DNA of 64,000 nt, taken from NCBI RefSeq assembly GCF_000383975.1, contig NZ_KB913017.1:999133-1063132 (forward strand). Direction: 5' to 3'. The notes under the pieces were generated by a model. The model was not told the origin of the DNA and searched no databases. It saw only the letters and a list, made by a program, of their open reading frames with translations. Below, in pieces: positions 1 through 8,683 of the stretch. Both the position numbers and the translations under genes were made by a program. How positions within the stretch are numbered: the stretch's first letter is position 1; each line of letters starts with the position of its first letter. The stretch is from Natronorubrum tibetense GA33 (GTDB lineage: Archaea > Halobacteriota > Halobacteria > Halobacteriales > Natrialbaceae).

Positions 1-33
1 CGAGAAGCACATAACGGCCACGATACTCGATAG
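1..33 (+). CDS. C-terminal tail of an upstream gene (possibly lysA)
   Basis: An open frame enters from the left edge and stops with TAG at 31-33, four bases before the dapF start. Only about ten codons are visible, so the protein cannot be identified from sequence. The tight spacing suggests the same operon as dapF. In haloarchaeal dap clusters lysA (diaminopimelate decarboxylase) often precedes dapF, so lysA is a guess from context. The other two frames are also partly open here. Confidence 0.3.
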   Translation, partial: REAHNGHDTR

Positions 34-37
34 CACG

Positions 38-868
38 ATGACCGTACCATTTCAGAAGTACCACGGCACCGGCAACGACTTTCTAATTATCCACGCGGAC
101 GAGTACGTCTCCGATCGGGGGGCACTCGCGGTCCGCGAGTGCGATCGCGAGAACGGCGTCGGTGCCGACGGAATCCTCTATCTCGCACTCGAGGAGAAAT
201 TTAGGCCCCCACGCGTCGTGATGACGCTGGTCCAGCCCGATGGCTCGACGGCTCCGATGTGCGGCAACGGCGCACGCTGTGCCGCCGAGTGGGCCATGGA
301 CCGTACCGACACCGATAGCGTCATGATCGACACGCAGTCCGGCACCCTGCGCGCGGATCGGACCGACGGCGTGGTCACCATCGAGATGGGGACGCCGACG
401 TTCGATCCCGACGACGTTCCAGTGCGGGCGGACGACCCGGTCTTCGAGGAGGAGATCGACGGCCTCGAGGTGACGATGGTCAACACCGGCGTCCCACACG
501 CCGTCGCGTTCGTCGACGATGTCGACGATGTCGACCTCGAGGCGGTTGCGCCGCCGGTGCGCCACGGCGACGCGTTCCCGAAGGGGACGAACGTCACGAT
601 CGCCAGCCCCGACGGCGACGGCGGCTTCGACCAGCGGACCTACGAGCGCGGCGTCGAAGCCGAGACGGACTCCTGTGGGACGGGCGCTGTCGCCATCGCC
701 GTCGTCGCTCGTCGCCTCGGACGCACCGACGCCGACCCGGTTGAAGTACGTCCACCAGGTGGCGACCTGCAGGTCAGCTTCAACGACCGCGGAAACGCGA
801 CGCTCACGGGTCCCGTCGAACACGAGTTCGACGGCGAAGTCACGCCCGAATCGCCGGCCGAACTGTGA
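38..868 (+). CDS. dapF: Diaminopimelate epimerase
   Basis: Cytoplasmic epimerase that interconverts LL- and meso-diaminopimelate in the DAP route to lysine; in archaea without peptidoglycan the product serves lysine synthesis only. The 276-residue protein has the normal family length. The N-terminal KYHGTGNDF motif is clear. The two catalytic cysteines are in MCGNG (Cys75) and SCGTGA (Cys213), one in each of the two mirror domains. The ATG at 38 is the natural start because the family motif begins seven residues later. It is followed 67 bp downstream by dapE, consistent with one transcript. Confidence 0.97.
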   Translation: MTVPFQKYHGTGNDFLIIHADEYVSDRGALAVRECDRENGVGADGILYLALEEKFRPPRVVMTLVQPDGSTAPMCGNGARCAAEWAMDRTDTDSVMIDTQSGTLRADRTDGVVTIEMGTPTFDPDDVPVRADDPVFEEEIDGLEVTMVNTGVPHAVAFVDDVDDVDLEAVAPPVRHGDAFPKGTNVTIASPDGDGGFDQRTYERGVEAETDSCGTGAVAIAVVARRLGRTDADPVEVRPPGGDLQVSFNDRGNATLTGPVEHEFDGEVTPESPAEL

Positions 869-935
869 GCGGGGAGAGGATGGGCGAGAGCAAGAGCGGG
901 CGACGACCGGGAACGACTGGAAAGGGGGCCGAACG

Positions 936-2117
936 ATGAGCGAGGATCGGGCACGGACGACGAACCGAGCGGTCGACGACGCCTTCGATCCCGTCGCCTT
1001 CCTGGAGACCGCAGTTCAGCACGCCTCCCACGAGGACGTCGAGTCGATGCGGATGTTTCTCTGTGAGACGCTCGAGGAGCACGGGGTCACCCCGCAAATC
1101 GACCAGCACGGAAACGTAATCGCGACTCGCGGGCCGGCCGACGCCGACACCCACCTCGTGTTGAACACGCACATCGACACCGTCTCGCCGCACGTGCCGT
1201 TCGAGCGGGACTCGACTGGGGGTGAAGGTAGCGGCGAAACCGAGAACGGCGATGTGATCCGAGGCCGTGGCTCCTGTGACGCGAAGGGGCCGCTCGCCGC
1301 GTTGCTGTCGGCGTTTTTCGCTGTCGATCCCACGCACGCGACTGGCCGCGTCACGCTCGCGATCACCCCCGACGAGGAGGTGCTCTCGATCGGCGCGTAC
1401 GAACTGGTGTCGGGCGCGGAGTCGCCGACGCGGGACGCCGACGCGGTGATCGTCGGCGAACCGACGAACCTCGACGTCTGTACGGCTGCCAAAGGGCGAT
1501 TTCAGGGGACGATCCACCTGTCGGGCGCAAACGCCCACGCCGCCGAACCGGAGACGGGAGTCAACGCCGTCGCCGCACTCGAGTCCGCCCTCGCGGCGAT
1601 CCGAACGTTCGACGACCGAGACGACGCGCCGCCGGCACACCCACAACTCGGCGAGGCGACGCTCACGCCAACCGTTGTCGAGGGTGGCGCGGCCACGAAT
1701 CAGGTGCCGGCCGACTGCGCGCTGACGGTCGATCGACGGAGCGTCCCGCCCGAAACGGCCGACGGGTTCCACGCGGCGCTGACCGAGCAGCTGCGGATCG
1801 CCGTCCCCGACGACGTGGGTCTCGAGTTTCGCTATACGGACCGGCCGACGCCGTTTCTCGAGGCCTGGGACACCGACCCCGACGCGCGAATCGTCGAGGT
1901 CCTCTCGTCCGCCTCCGGCGGGGACGTCCGACCCTTTGCCGCCGCGACCGAGGCGTCGTACTTCGCTGCGGATGCGCCGACGGTCGTCTTCGGTCCGGGC
2001 GTCCTCGCGGATGCGGACGGAGCCGTCGCGCACGCCCCGCGGGAGTACGTCCGGGTCGACGCAGTTCGCGAGGCGGCGCGGGCGCTCGAGGAAACGGTGC
2101 TGACGATCGTCGAGTGA
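936..2117 (+). CDS. dapE: M20 family deacylase, probably succinyl-diaminopimelate desuccinylase
   Basis: Zinc-dependent M20 amidohydrolase of 393 residues; next to dapF the likely job is removal of the succinyl (or acetyl) group from N-acyl-LL-diaminopimelate. Metal ligands and catalytic residues are visible: His79 and Asp81 in NTHIDTV, Asp115 in SCDAKG, the Glu pair 147-148 in TPDEEV, Glu175 in VGEPT, and a late His near residue 368. The open frame extends far upstream through dapF, but the MSEDRA start at 936 fits family length and places the gene just after dapF. Acetylornithine or acetyl-lysine deacetylase are close alternatives; operon context favours DapE. Confidence 0.88.
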   Translation: MSEDRARTTNRAVDDAFDPVAFLETAVQHASHEDVESMRMFLCETLEEHGVTPQIDQHGNVIATRGPADADTHLVLNTHIDTVSPHVPFERDSTGGEGSGETENGDVIRGRGSCDAKGPLAALLSAFFAVDPTHATGRVTLAITPDEEVLSIGAYELVSGAESPTRDADAVIVGEPTNLDVCTAAKGRFQGTIHLSGANAHAAEPETGVNAVAALESALAAIRTFDDRDDAPPAHPQLGEATLTPTVVEGGAATNQVPADCALTVDRRSVPPETADGFHAALTEQLRIAVPDDVGLEFRYTDRPTPFLEAWDTDPDARIVEVLSSASGGDVRPFAAATEASYFAADAPTVVFGPGVLADADGAVAHAPREYVRVDAVREAARALEETVLTIVE

Positions 2118-2192
2118 GAACCCGTCGTATTTCTCGAGCGAAAACCGGCTGCCCGGCGACCAACGGGTGGTTCGCCGCGAGCGACCGCGTCG

Positions 2193-2303
2193 CTACCACT
2201 TGAGAGAGATATAGAGGAGGGCGATCATGCCCAGAATTGCCACGATGAAGAGGGCAGCGGTCGCGACTTCCGGGAAGAGATACTCGACTATCGCATCGCT
2301 CAT
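2193..2303 (-). CDS. 36-residue single-span membrane microprotein
   Basis: A short frame runs from ATG (2303-2301) to TAG. The product begins MSDAIVEYLFPEVAT, has one hydrophobic segment of about 20 residues, and ends in LKW. The charge pattern (acidic N-terminus outside the span, Lys at the end) is typical of a small single-pass membrane protein, and codon third positions are G/C rich as in neighbouring genes. Function unknown. It stands alone between dapE (convergent) and the divergent membrane gene at 2453. Confidence 0.6.
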   Translation of the reverse strand: MSDAIVEYLFPEVATAALFIVAILGMIALLYISLKW

Positions 2304-2452
2304 ACTGATCCTTTAGAACAGTCGGTCAAAGCGATGTTGATCTCGATCCGTCGAGAGAACCTCATCGACATCGGATCGGACCCGACGCGAACGGTCCCCG
2401 ACCGATCAGATCGGACGATTTTTGTCGGCCCTATCTAATTAGACAGCAACAC

Positions 2453-3397
2453 GTGTCCCCCGCTGTCGCTGCTGCGTTGTGCTCCGTCACCCTCGTCGGG
2501 GCGGAGTCGACCCTCGTTACGGCCCAGTCGGTCGGCGGCGTCGACCTCCGTCGACCGCTTGCCGTCGCCGTCGGCTGGACGATCCTCACGCTCGTCGTCG
2601 GCGGAACACTGCTGGCCGGATTCTCGTCGCCGATTCGATCGATTCGGGACGACGCCCTCGAGCGGCCGGATCTAGCGTTCGCGACTGGCTTTCTCGCCTT
2701 CTTTGCACCGCTAGTCGTCGCCTCGCTACCGCTGTTCGTTGCCGCCTACGTCGCCGACCATCCGGCGGTGCTCGGTCTCGGGGCGCTCGTCTCGCTTCCG
2801 GCGCTGATCATCGCCGGCGCGCTGTTGATCGTCGGCGGTACGCTCGGTGCCGTCGTCGTCGGCGATCGGATCGCCGGTAGTTTCGGGACCGACACGCCGT
2901 CGCTCGGACGGTCGCTCGCGATCGGATCGGTCGTTTTCGGCTCGAGTCAACTCGTTCCCGTCGTCGGAACGCTGGTCGCGATCGGATTCGCGACCGTCGG
3001 CACCGGCGCGCTCGTTCGACGGCGGTTCGAGCCCTGGAGTGTCGACGATGATCGCACTCGGATGCGTGACGGACTGGCGCGAGCGAACCAGACGGCCAGC
3101 GCCTCGACGAACAGCCGGGAAACAGCGGACACGGACGAAACCGCCGTCTGGTCCTCGAGCGAGACCGAGAACGGCGCCACTGAGGCCGGACGGGACGCAC
3201 CGACAGCGCTGGGTGAATGGGAGGACAATGGGCCGAACGACCAGAATCAGCCGGAACGACGGTGGTCCGACGGCGATTTCGTTCCGGACGGGAGAACCCA
3301 TCCGGACGACCGCTGGACCGTCGACGACTGGGAGTGGGATATCGACACCGACGGGGAGCGCGACGAGGACGATCGACCTTCGGAGACCGACCGGTAG
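2453..3397 (+). CDS. Multi-pass membrane protein with acidic C-terminal tail
   Basis: A 314-residue protein starting with GTG. Residues 1-190 form about five hydrophobic spans, including two Gly/Ala/Val-rich ones near 80-150. Residues 190-314 are a soluble, low-complexity tail rich in Asp, Glu, Arg and Trp (WTVDDWEWD near the end). The pattern is like haloarchaeal DUF-type membrane proteins that accompany bactofilin-like proteins, but no enzyme motif is visible. The GTG follows closely on a TA-rich stretch (ctatctaattag), consistent with a leaderless start. Function unknown; no operon partners. Confidence 0.75.
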   Translation: MSPAVAAALCSVTLVGAESTLVTAQSVGGVDLRRPLAVAVGWTILTLVVGGTLLAGFSSPIRSIRDDALERPDLAFATGFLAFFAPLVVASLPLFVAAYVADHPAVLGLGALVSLPALIIAGALLIVGGTLGAVVVGDRIAGSFGTDTPSLGRSLAIGSVVFGSSQLVPVVGTLVAIGFATVGTGALVRRRFEPWSVDDDRTRMRDGLARANQTASASTNSRETADTDETAVWSSSETENGATEAGRDAPTALGEWEDNGPNDQNQPERRWSDGDFVPDGRTHPDDRWTVDDWEWDIDTDGERDEDDRPSETDR

Positions 3398-3425
3398 CAC
3401 CGTTCGCGACGCCGAGCGACTCGCC

Positions 3426-4199
3426 TCAGATGTACTCGAGGAAGTTCACGAGGTAGACGACCGCGTTGAACAGGCCGTGGACCAGCGCGGGAACGACCAG
3501 ATTGTCCGAGAGTTCGTAGAGAACGCCGAGATAGAGCCCCAGCGTCGTCACCGTGCCGAGACTCACGAGGACCGCTCCGAGATCCTCGCCCAGATAGGCG
3601 GGAAAGTGAACCATACCGAAGACGAGCGACGCGAGGACCACGGCGATCACCGTGGGAAACGTCTCGCCGAGGCGTGACTGGACGACGCCCCGATAGAGCA
3701 GTTCTTCGCCGGGACCGGTGAGGAAGATCGCGATCGGAATCCCGAGCAACAACAGGAGTGGGTACTCCCGACCCCGTTCGATGCCGGAGTGGGTCGTCCC
3801 CTCGCCGCCCGTTCCGAACGGGTCGAACAGGTCGACAACCAGCTGGTAGCCCATGGCGACGATGAACGCACCGACCAGCCCCACCGCGATCCAGCTCAGG
3901 TCCCGGATCGTGGGCTTGCGAATCCGGAGGAACTCGAGGACGAACGCCGGGTCGAACCCCTTTCGACGAACGATCAGGTACGTCAGGGCGAGTCCGCCGG
4001 CGCCGACCACGTTGAACGCGACCGACGAGGCGAGCTGGTGGATCGTCGCCTCGTCGTAGCCGAGCACGAGCAGCTGTACCTCAACCCCGACCGTAGCGGC
4101 GAGTCCGGTGAACCAGCCGCCGATGGCGAGGGCAAGACAGAGCGCGACGGCACGAACGCTCGCCGGAACGGGGACTCGATACCGTCGTCTCGTGGACAC
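3426..4199 (-). CDS. CPBP-family intramembrane metalloprotease (CAAX-protease-like)
   Basis: A 257-residue multi-pass protein of the CPBP/Rce1 superfamily. The hallmark motifs are in order: EELLYR with Glu165, Glu166 and Arg170, FGMVHFP with His198, and the last-helix pair His241 and Asn245. These residues form the intramembrane metal/catalytic site in Rce1-like proteases. Substrate unknown; archaeal members are only loosely linked to protein maturation or stress. The stop codon lies 28 bp from the convergent upstream membrane gene. A second family member is at 31781-32902. Confidence 0.9.
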   Translation of the reverse strand: MSTRRRYRVPVPASVRAVALCLALAIGGWFTGLAATVGVEVQLLVLGYDEATIHQLASSVAFNVVGAGGLALTYLIVRRKGFDPAFVLEFLRIRKPTIRDLSWIAVGLVGAFIVAMGYQLVVDLFDPFGTGGEGTTHSGIERGREYPLLLLLGIPIAIFLTGPGEELLYRGVVQSRLGETFPTVIAVVLASLVFGMVHFPAYLGEDLGAVLVSLGTVTTLGLYLGVLYELSDNLVVPALVHGLFNAVVYLVNFLEYI

Positions 4200-4315
4200 A
4201 GGTGCCCGTAATCACCAGCGACAAAAATAGGTACTGACCATCATCGAGTCGCGAGTGGAAGGCGACGTATTCGACGAACCTGTTCGAAAAATACGCATGA
4301 AAGTGTCTGTCACAG

Positions 4316-4324
4316 TATAAAAAG
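4316..4324 (+). promoter_or_regulatory. TATA box of the acyl-CoA ligase gene
   Basis: TATAAAAAG lies 30-38 nt before the ATG at 4354 in a strongly AT-rich pocket, the expected spacing for a haloarchaeal promoter with a very short leader. It supports 4354 as the start. Confidence 0.6.
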
Positions 4325-4353
4325 AATAATACGCCGGTTACGTATCTCAACGA

Positions 4354-6015
4354 ATGGACATGCCAGGAGGAACCGATCAGACCCTTCGACCGTTTTTGTG
4401 GCGTGCAGCCAACCTGTATTCCGACACGGAGATCGTCTCCCGGAACCACGACGGAATGCAGCGATACACCTACAGCGAGTACGAGGACCGAACGAGCCGA
4501 CTCGCGAACGCGCTCGACGAGTACGGCATCGAGGAGGGCGACCGAGTCGGGACGTTCTGCTGGAACCACTCTCGTCACTTCGAGACGTACTTCGCCGTGC
4601 CGTCAATCGGGGCACAGCTCCATACGATCAATCCGCTGCTTCCCGATGCACACATCCAGTATATCGTCGACAACGCCGACGATCGGCTGATTTTTGTCGA
4701 TCAGTCGCTCGCACCGAAACTCGCGAGCGCGGTCGCCGACGCCGATGGCGACGAGTTCGCAGACGTCGAGTTCGTCGTGATGGGAAGCGAAGAGTCCGAA
4801 CACCTCGAGGCGACGCCGTACGAGTCGTTCATCGACGGCCAAGACACCGACTACGACTGGCCCGATATCGACGAGGAGCAGCCGGCGGGGATGTGTTACA
4901 CCTCGGGAACCACCGGAAACCCGAAAGGCGTCGAGTACACCCAGCAGATGCTCTGGGGCCACACGATGGCGACCCTGACGCCACAGGGGATCCCGATGGC
5001 CGACGACGACGTCGTGATGCCCGTCGTCCCGATGTTCCACGTCAACGCCTGGGGGATGCCGTTTTCGGCGACCGCAGGTGGGTCAAAACAGGTCTTCCCC
5101 GGCCCCTCGCCGGAGCCCGAAGACATCGCGAGCCTCATCGAAAACGAGGGCGTCACCATCAGCGCCGGCGTCCCGACGGTTTGGCTCGGCCTGATGGAGT
5201 ACTGCTCGGAGCACGAGGTCGACCTCTCGACGCTCGAGACCGTGATCGTCGGCGGCTCGGCAGCGCCAAAGTCGATGATCGAGTGGTTCGACGATCAGGG
5301 CGTCGAAGTGCTTCACGCCTGGGGAATGACCGAGATGTCCCCGATCGGCTCCGTCTCCCACCTCAAATCCGATCTACAGGACGCTGACTACGACACCCAA
5401 CTCGAGAAACGCGGCAAACAGGGGCTGATGGTCCCCGGCCTCGAGTTCAAGGTGATCGACGAAAACGACGAGGAGATCGCCTGGGACGGCGAGGAGTTCG
5501 GCGAACTGTGGGTGCGCGGTCCGTGGGTCACGAAGGAGTACTTCAAGCGCCCGGAGGCCAACGAGACGGACTTCGAGGACGGCTGGCTCAAGACCGGCGA
5601 CGTCGTCACTGTCGACGAGGACGGCTACATCCAGATCGTCGACCGCGAGAAGGACGTGATCAAATCCGGCGGTGAGTGGATCTCCTCGGTCGAACTCGAG
5701 AACGCCGTCATGGCTCACGACGACGTCGCCGAGGCAGCCGTCGTCGGCGTGCCCCACGAGCGCTGGCAGGAGCGACCGGTCGCGTTCGTCGTTCCCGGAG
5801 AGGGCGTCGATCGGGGGACGCTGGTCCCCGAAATCAACGAGATGCTCGCCGACGAGTATCCCAAATGGTGGCTCCCCGACGAGATCGAATTCATCGAGGA
5901 GGTGCCGAAGACGGCAACGGGTAAGTTCTCGAAGAAGGACATCCGCGAGGAGTACGCCGACCAGTCCCTCGTCGAGGGTCAGGTTCCGGAAGACGCCGCG
6001 CCGGACCGAGACTGA
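4354..6015 (+). CDS. AMP-forming acyl-CoA synthetase (medium/long-chain fatty acid-CoA ligase)
   Basis: ANL-superfamily enzyme of 553 residues that activates a carboxylic acid to its acyl-adenylate and then the CoA thioester in the cytoplasm. The P-loop-like motif YTSGTTGNPKG is at 183-193, followed by the substrate-pocket helix, the HAWGMTEMSP core motif, the hinge region GWLKTGDV, and the C-terminal KSGGEWISS and PKTATGKFSKK segments that carry the catalytic lysine. Overall it resembles AlkK-type fatty-acid ligases. Halophiles use these for fatty-acid or branched-acid degradation. Monocistronic; substrate length not predictable. Confidence 0.92.
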   Translation: MDMPGGTDQTLRPFLWRAANLYSDTEIVSRNHDGMQRYTYSEYEDRTSRLANALDEYGIEEGDRVGTFCWNHSRHFETYFAVPSIGAQLHTINPLLPDAHIQYIVDNADDRLIFVDQSLAPKLASAVADADGDEFADVEFVVMGSEESEHLEATPYESFIDGQDTDYDWPDIDEEQPAGMCYTSGTTGNPKGVEYTQQMLWGHTMATLTPQGIPMADDDVVMPVVPMFHVNAWGMPFSATAGGSKQVFPGPSPEPEDIASLIENEGVTISAGVPTVWLGLMEYCSEHEVDLSTLETVIVGGSAAPKSMIEWFDDQGVEVLHAWGMTEMSPIGSVSHLKSDLQDADYDTQLEKRGKQGLMVPGLEFKVIDENDEEIAWDGEEFGELWVRGPWVTKEYFKRPEANETDFEDGWLKTGDVVTVDEDGYIQIVDREKDVIKSGGEWISSVELENAVMAHDDVAEAAVVGVPHERWQERPVAFVVPGEGVDRGTLVPEINEMLADEYPKWWLPDEIEFIEEVPKTATGKFSKKDIREEYADQSLVEGQVPEDAAPDRD

Positions 6016-6090
6016 ACGCCGCTCGAGAGTGTTTTTTCGGCGCCGACCGAACTGCACACTGGAGTTCCGACACAGGCTCGGTTCGGCTCG

Positions 6091-6993
6091 TCACTCGCGC
6101 TCGAGGACGATCACGCCGGCAAGAATCGAGACGCCGCCGATGAGGGTCGCCGCGGTAACCGGTTCCGCGAACAGCGCAGCACCGAGGACGACCGTGACGG
6201 GCGGTTCGGCGGTGCTGACGATACTCGCTCGGCTGGCACCGATGTACTGCAGCCCGGCGAAAAACGCCACGACCGGAACCGCGGTCGCGACGACGGCGAT
6301 ACTGAGCAGAATTGCCCACGCCGACGGTGCCGTGGGGATCGCGAGTTGGCCGGTGGCCGTCCCGATACCGACGAACGACGCTGCAGCGGCGGGCAACACG
6401 TACGCGGTCAGGACCAGCGGATCGACCGTCTCGAGCACCGCTCGCGAGCCCGTGATGTAGCAGGCGTAGGCCAGCGCGGCGCCGAGGACGACGACCACGC
6501 CGACGAGCGACGCCCCGTCTGGGTTCGCACCGGTGACGAGGACGATGCCGCCGAAAGCCAGACACAGAGCCAGTAGCATAGCCCGGCTGATTCGCTCGCC
6601 GATCGTGAGGACCGCGAGAACGACGACGAACGCGGGATAGGTGTAGAGGACGATCGCGACTAGCCCGGCCGTCATGTACTCCAGCCCGAGGAAGTAAAGT
6701 CCGCTCTGTGCCGTGTAGCCGACGCCGCCGAGCGCGAGGGCAATCGCCAGCGGTCGCCCGCGGAGGATCGTCGCCTCTCCTCGCCAGGCGAGGAAGGCCC
6801 AGATGGCCACGCCGGCGAGCAGAAACCGAAAGACGAGCACCGTCGGAATCGACAGCCCCGCGCGTTGAGCGTAGATTCCAAAGATGCCGAGCGTTCCGAA
6901 CCCGATTGCGGAGACGAGGATCAACGCGATACCGAGGTGTTCTGTCTCGAGAGACCGGTGAGAGAGATACTCAGTCATAGCGGATCGGGCCAT
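6091..6993 (-). CDS. DMT-superfamily transporter (EamA domains)
   Basis: A 300-residue membrane protein with ten predicted spans in two homologous five-span EamA halves (roughly residues 15-155 and 165-300). The Gly/Ala-rich helices and the motif YTYPAFVVVLA before helix five of the first half are typical of drug/metabolite exporters of the RhaT/YdcZ/EamA type. Family members export amino acids, nucleosides or other metabolites; substrate unknown. The alternative start MTEYLSH lies five codons downstream. Convergent with the acyl-CoA ligase. Confidence 0.88.
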   Translation of the reverse strand: MARSAMTEYLSHRSLETEHLGIALILVSAIGFGTLGIFGIYAQRAGLSIPTVLVFRFLLAGVAIWAFLAWRGEATILRGRPLAIALALGGVGYTAQSGLYFLGLEYMTAGLVAIVLYTYPAFVVVLAVLTIGERISRAMLLALCLAFGGIVLVTGANPDGASLVGVVVVLGAALAYACYITGSRAVLETVDPLVLTAYVLPAAAASFVGIGTATGQLAIPTAPSAWAILLSIAVVATAVPVVAFFAGLQYIGASRASIVSTAEPPVTVVLGAALFAEPVTAATLIGGVSILAGVIVLERE

Positions 6994-7120
6994 CTGCTCG
7001 CAGTACCGCCTATCGGCTTACAAAGACACCGATTCGCGCGCCTCGCGGGGTGTGGCGAGTCGGAACCACCGACTGCAGTCATTCGAGGACGTGTGCCAGC
7101 TACACGAGGTCGTGCGACGA

Positions 7121-8506
7121 CTACTCGAGGTCGTCCACCAACTCGCTCGCGACGCCGGTGTAGCCCGCCGGCGTCAACGCCGTCAGTTCCTCGCGGACGT
7201 CCTCGTCGACCTCGAGGTCGTCGAACATCGCGCGGAAGTCCTCGAGTGTGACGTCCTTACCCCGCGTGACGGCCTTGACGCGTTCGTAGGCGTCCTCTTG
7301 GCCCTCGCGGCGGAGGATCGTCTGGACGGCCTCGCCGATGATCTCGGGGGTGGACTCGAGTTCCTCGCGCATGACCTGCTCCGTGGGGACGACTTTCGAG
7401 AGCCCCGACGCAGTCTTGCCGTAGCCGATCAGACAGTGGGCGAACGCCGCGCCGATGTTGCGTTTGACGGTCGAGTCCGAGAGATCGCGCTGCAGTCGCG
7501 ACGTGGTGATGTAGTCGGCGAGGAAGGTGAGATCCGAGTTCGCCTTCGAGAGGTTCCCTTCGCTGTTCTCGAAGTCGATCGGGTTGACCTTGTGGGGCAT
7601 CGTCGAGGAGCCAGTCTCGCCCTCGACGGCCTCCTGGCCGAGGTAGCGATCGGAGACGTAGAGCCACATGTCGAGATCGAGGTCGAGCAGAACCTCGTTC
7701 GTCCCGCGGAAGGCGTCGAAGACGCTCGCGAGGTCGTCACACGGGTTGACCTGCGTGGTGAGGGGTTCGAAGCTGAGACCCAGATCCGTGACGAACGCCT
7801 CCGCGAAGGACGGCCAGTCGACGTCGGGGTAAGCCGCGTGGTGGGCCGCGTACGTGCCCGACGCGCCGCCGAGTTTGCCCCGAAGTTCGTCCGTCGCCCG
7901 CCGAATGCGGCCCGTCGCGCGCCCGAGGCGGGCGGCGTAGACGGCCATCTCCTTGCCGAACGTGGTCGGCGTCGCAGGCTGGCCGTGGGTCCGGGCGAGC
8001 ATCGGGAGGTCGCGATAGTCGCGGGCCATCTCCGCGAGCGTTTCCCGCACGTCGTACAGTTCCGGAAGGAGCACCTCGTCGACCGCGTCGCGGACGAGCA
8101 GCCGGTGAGCGAGGTTGTTCACGTCCTCGCTGGTCAGTCCGAAGTGGATCCAGGCCGAGGCGTCGCTGCCCTCGGGCAGCCGGTGGCGAACGAAGTACTC
8201 GACGGCCTTGACGTCGTGGTTGGTCGCCTCGAACTCGGCGTAGCCCTCCGTCTCGAGGGTCTTGATCAGTCGCGCGTCTTCCTCCGCGAAGTGTTGATAG
8301 AGGCCGCGAAGCGCCTCGCGCTCGTCGTCACCGATCTCGAGCGGCGTCGCTTCGAGATCGGCCAGCGCGATCAGGTACTCGACTTCGACGCGGACGCGAG
8401 CCCGCATGAGCGCTGCCTCGCTGGCGTAGGGCGACAGCGGCGCGGTCCGGCTGCCGTAGCGGCCGTCCAGCGGCGAGACGGCGTACAGGGCGTTCGTGTC
8501 GGTCAT
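7121..8506 (-). CDS. purB: Adenylosuccinate lyase
   Basis: Purine enzyme of the fumarase/aspartase superfamily that cleaves SAICAR to AICAR and adenylosuccinate to AMP, releasing fumarate. The 461 residues carry the superfamily signature GSSTMPHKVNP around residues 290-310, the early MLARTHGQPATP motif near 165-176 and the N-terminal SPLDGRYG. It is divergent from purNH (next steps of the same pathway) across about 180 bp, so the two probably share a regulatory region. Confidence 0.97.
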   Translation of the reverse strand: MTDTNALYAVSPLDGRYGSRTAPLSPYASEAALMRARVRVEVEYLIALADLEATPLEIGDDEREALRGLYQHFAEEDARLIKTLETEGYAEFEATNHDVKAVEYFVRHRLPEGSDASAWIHFGLTSEDVNNLAHRLLVRDAVDEVLLPELYDVRETLAEMARDYRDLPMLARTHGQPATPTTFGKEMAVYAARLGRATGRIRRATDELRGKLGGASGTYAAHHAAYPDVDWPSFAEAFVTDLGLSFEPLTTQVNPCDDLASVFDAFRGTNEVLLDLDLDMWLYVSDRYLGQEAVEGETGSSTMPHKVNPIDFENSEGNLSKANSDLTFLADYITTSRLQRDLSDSTVKRNIGAAFAHCLIGYGKTASGLSKVVPTEQVMREELESTPEIIGEAVQTILRREGQEDAYERVKAVTRGKDVTLEDFRAMFDDLEVDEDVREELTALTPAGYTGVASELVDDLE

Positions 8507-8683
8507 TGAACGAGCCTTCCCTTACGCGCTCCAAAAGCGTGTCGAAACGCAGGCCGCGCGATGCCACGAGTATGCATATCTCGGAGAGGCCATGCGGAAA
8601 TACTGCCGTTATGATACACGAATGTGGATATCTCGGTGGCCGAGACCGCAACCACTTTGGCCCTCGCGGGCGCGAGTTCGACC

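Noticed and set aside
519-935. N-terminal extension of the dapE frame
   Set aside because: It overlaps dapF out of frame, is Ser/Thr/Arg-rich, and the family N-terminus begins near MSEDRA at 936.
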